Assembly (NCBI RefSeq): GCF_002863005.1
Contig: NZ_PKDG01000025.1
Coordinates: 1-64,000 of the forward strand
Length of the DNA: 64,000 nt
Direction: 5' to 3'
From: Pseudoxanthomonas sp.
GTDB taxonomy: Bacteria; Pseudomonadota; Gammaproteobacteria; Xanthomonadales; Xanthomonadaceae
The position numbers and the translations under genes are program-made. The notes below the pieces were generated by a model, which was not told the origin of the DNA, ran no database searches, and saw nothing but the letters and a program-made list of their open reading frames with translations. Of this stretch, positions 62,195 to 64,000 are shown piece after piece; positions within the stretch are counted from its first letter, which is position 1; every line of letters begins with the position of its first letter.

Positions 62195-63064
62195 GCTGGC
62201 TTCTGCACGCTTCCGCTCATCGATCACCGCCGTGATCAACGCGCCGACGAAGAACACCACGCTGGCGTAGTAGATCCACACCAGCAACAGCACGAGCGCT
62301 CCCATCGAACCGTAGGCGCTGCCCGGCGCCGCTTCGGCAAGGTACAGCCCGATCAGGTAGCGGCCGGCGGCGAACAACAGCGCGGTGATGGCGCCACCGA
62401 GGAAGGCCTGCCGCCATGCCACGCGCCGGTCCGGCAGGTAGTGATAGAAGAATGCGAACGCGAGCGTGTACAGAAGCAGCGTGGTCGTATAGCCCAGTGC
62501 AGGCAGCAGCGACGGAAGTCGCGCGAACACCACCTGCAGCGCCGTCGTGGCGACCATCGAGACGACCAGCAGGAAGCCGATGGCCAGCACCACGCCGAGC
62601 GAGAAAACGCGTTTCTTGAGCCAGGCTAGCGCGCCGTTGAGCCGTTGCGCATTGGTGTGGAAGATCAGGTTGAGCGCGCCCTGCAACTGCGCGAACACCA
62701 CGGTGGCGCCGATGAAGAGCAGGGCCGTACTCCACCATCCCGCCAGCGAACCGACATCCGGCCGGTCGCTGGCGTTGCGTATCACCGTTTCGGCCACGGT
62801 ACCGGCGCTGGGGCCAGCGAGCTGCTGGATCTGGTCGAGCAGCGATTGCTGCGCCGGTGGATACAGCGAAGCGGTCAGCCAAAGCAGCAGGATAAGCAGC
62901 GGCGCCAGCGACAGCAGCGCGTAGAACGAAAGCGACGCGGCCTGCGTCATCAGGTCGGCTTCGATGAAGCGCCGCACCAGCGCGGCGGGCAGACTGCGGT
63001 TGGCACGTTCACCGACGGTGCGTGCTCGTGCGCGCAGCGTGCGGAAGGAGGCTGGATGTTCCAT
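62183..63064 (-). CDS. YihY/UPF0761 family inner-membrane protein
   Basis: A 293-residue protein with six membrane helices, matching the YihY (formerly RNase BN) family: MTQAASLSFYALLSLAPLLI, FAQLQGALNLIF, YHYLPDRRVAWRQAFLGG, LYLAEAAPGSAYGSMGALVLLLVWIYYAS and FFVGALITAV. The function is unresolved; the ribonuclease name is a historic error. The start at 63064 fits the length of the family. It follows the GNAT gene on the same strand with a 58-nt gap. Confidence 0.92.
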   Translation of the reverse strand: MEHPASFRTLRARARTVGERANRSLPAALVRRFIEADLMTQAASLSFYALLSLAPLLILLLWLTASLYPPAQQSLLDQIQQLAGPSAGTVAETVIRNASDRPDVGSLAGWWSTALLFIGATVVFAQLQGALNLIFHTNAQRLNGALAWLKKRVFSLGVVLAIGFLLVVSMVATTALQVVFARLPSLLPALGYTTTLLLYTLAFAFFYHYLPDRRVAWRQAFLGGAITALLFAAGRYLIGLYLAEAAPGSAYGSMGALVLLLVWIYYASVVFFVGALITAVIDERKRAEASGKE

Positions 63065-63122
63065 GTGCCGAGCGTGGCGCGCGGCGTGTCAGCAGTTCGT
63101 TACGGCGGCGTGGCCCTGATGT

Positions 63123-63617
63123 TCACGCGTCGCGGCGTGCGAGTGCCGACAAGGCATCGCCGGTCACCCGCTGCACGGTCCATTCGTCCAGGCCCACCGC
63201 GCCGAGGCTGCGATACAGGCGGATGGCGGGCTCGTTCCAGTCCAGCACCGACCATTCGAAACGCCCGCAACCACGCGCCACCGCCAGCTGCGCCAGATGC
63301 ACCATCAACCGCCTGCCCAGGCCCATCCCGCGGTAGGGCGGCAGCACGAACAGATCCTCGAGGTACAACCCGGGCCGGCCCAGGAAGGTCGAGAACGAGT
63401 GGAAGAAGAGGGCGAAGCCCGCAGGCATGCCATCGACCTCGGCGATCACGACTTCCGCGGCAGGGCGTTCGCCGAACAGGTGCGCTTCCAGCAGGGCCGG
63501 CGTGGCGACGGCTTCGTGGGCGAGCTTTTCGTACTCGGCGAGGCCGTGGATGAAGTCCAGGATCTGCGGGATGTCCGCCCGGGTCGCGGGTCGCAGGTTG
63601 ATCTCAGGACTGCTCAT
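63123..63617 (-). CDS. GNAT family N-acetyltransferase
   Basis: A 164-residue acetyltransferase. The acetyl-CoA loop is LFVLPPYRGMGLGRRLMVHLA (R/Q-x-x-G-x-G/A), and SVLDWNEPAIRLYRSLGA is the late conserved motif. The DFIHGLAEYEKL start resembles the spermine/diamine acetyltransferase-like branch of GNAT. The start at 63617 is supported by a TACAAT -10-like box 6 nt upstream and no ribosome site. Confidence 0.92.
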   Translation of the reverse strand: MSSPEINLRPATRADIPQILDFIHGLAEYEKLAHEAVATPALLEAHLFGERPAAEVVIAEVDGMPAGFALFFHSFSTFLGRPGLYLEDLFVLPPYRGMGLGRRLMVHLAQLAVARGCGRFEWSVLDWNEPAIRLYRSLGAVGLDEWTVQRVTGDALSALARRDA

Positions 63618-63623
63618 GCCGCG

Positions 63624-63629
63624 ATTGTA
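63624..63629 (-). promoter_or_regulatory. -10-like TACAAT 6 nt before the GNAT start (leaderless candidate)
   Basis: Minus strand: TACAAT, CGCGGC, ATG at 63617. Confidence 0.5.
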
Positions 63630-63640
63630 CGGCGTGGTGC

Positions 63641-63731
63641 GTAGAGCGGAACTTGCTCCGCTGCTTTCGACCGGCCATGACGTCGTCGGTGACGTGCGGA
63701 GCCGAGTCGAGCCGAGCAAGCTCGGCTCTAC
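63641..63731. repeat. Inverted pair of GTAG-type REPs (GTAGAGCCGAGCTTGCTCGG-like)
   Basis: Left unit GTAGAGCGGAACTTGCTCCG (63641-63660) and right unit ending in CTCGGCTCTAC (63709-63731) are inverted copies, each a hairpin beginning with GTAG, like the SMAG elements of Stenotrophomonas. They are probably mobilised by a REP-associated tyrosine transposase encoded elsewhere. Confidence 0.8.
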
Positions 63732-63787
63732 GAGAACGCCACGATCTGGTGCATAGCGTGCGTCACGCGCGCGAACGCGAACTGCAT

Positions 63788-64000
63788 TCAGCCCGCGAGC
63801 TTCTTCTTGATCAGGGCAGACACCTGGCCCATGTCGGCCTGGCCGGCGAGGCGCGGCTTCAGCACGCCCATCAGCTTGCCCATGTCGGCCGGGCCGGTGG
63901 CGCCCGTCTCGGCGACGGCGGCATCAATGGCGGCCAGGATCTCGGCTTCACCCAGCTTGGCCGGCAGGTAGGTATCGATCACGGCCAGCTCGGCGCGCTC
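63788..64000 (-). CDS. GatB/YqeY domain protein, C-terminal part (5' end outside window)
   Basis: The last 70 codons of a YqeY family protein. ELAVIDTYLPAKLGEAEILA and GADMGKLMGVLKPRLAGQADM-like segments (ATGPADMGKLMGVLKPRL, then ADMGQVSALIKKKLAG) match the tRNA-binding-like helical domain shared with the GatB tail. YqeY genes usually stand next to rpsU, which is expected just outside the right edge. The exact role is unknown. Confidence 0.93.
   Translation of the reverse strand, partial: ERAELAVIDTYLPAKLGEAEILAAIDAAVAETGATGPADMGKLMGVLKPRLAGQADMGQVSALIKKKLAG

Noticed and set aside
62183-63064. Ribonuclease BN
   Set aside because: The YihY family name is historic; it is a membrane protein without nuclease motifs.

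Overview
The window is GC-rich, densely coded proteobacterial chromosome with no tRNA, rRNA, CRISPR array, prophage or insertion sequence. The complete oleABCD olefin cluster, the many TonB-dependent receptors and M16/M28/S41 peptidases, a putA without a DNA-binding domain, and several families of extragenic palindromes (including GTAG-type REPs) point to a member of the Xanthomonadaceae. Pseudoxanthomonas or a close relative is the best guess; the genus is inference.

Layout. 1-8.7 kb: the end of an Oar-like receptor, a lipoprotein amidase, then a TonB-dependent receptor followed by a CubicO-type serine hydrolase, a VanX-type D-Ala-D-Ala dipeptidase and a D-amino-acid oxidoreductase. Read together these look like a route for taking up and degrading D-amino-acid peptides such as peptidoglycan stems. 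8.8-14.4 kb: trmL, a triple-repeat secreted protein, an SDR, an M16 peptidase and a small lipoprotein. 14.4-19.7 kb: oleA, oleB, oleC and oleD, with a YkgJ-type gene on the opposite strand between oleB and oleC and an intrinsic terminator between oleA and oleB. 19.8-26.5 kb: ubiJ-ubiB, a PfpI-type protein, two unknown secreted proteins, an EEP-fold phosphodiesterase and a non-coding tandem array with a 64-bp period. 26.5-34.7 kb: a second M16 peptidase, a TruC-like pseudouridine synthase, a cytochrome b with an overlapping membrane-bound LuxR regulator, a MAPEG protein, an M28 peptidase whose start codon lies in a perfect hairpin, and a seven-repeat beta-structure protein.

34.8-41.6 kb: gpmI-envC-ctp, a cation/proton antiporter, a DUF1820 protein and a rhomboid protease. 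41.6-49.2 kb: a fadL-type porin with a strong promoter and overlapping palindrome, a diguanylate cyclase with an SMP-30 gene, and putA. 49.4-58 kb: the aa3-type cytochrome c oxidase locus (DUF2244, ctaC, ctaD, a 44-residue membrane peptide, ctaG, ctaE, SURF1, a CxxxC thioredoxin-like protein, ctaA, ctaB). 58-64 kb: a CX5R phosphatase, dnaG, dld, YihY, a GNAT acetyltransferase and the end of a YqeY gene; yqeY and dnaG are remnants of the classical rpsU-dnaG-rpoD neighbourhood.

Control signals seen: good intrinsic terminators after most operons, seven genes with a -10-like hexamer only 6-7 nt before the start codon (probable leaderless mRNAs), and at least five families of intergenic palindromic repeats. 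All gene functions are read from protein motifs and family resemblance by eye; no database search was run.
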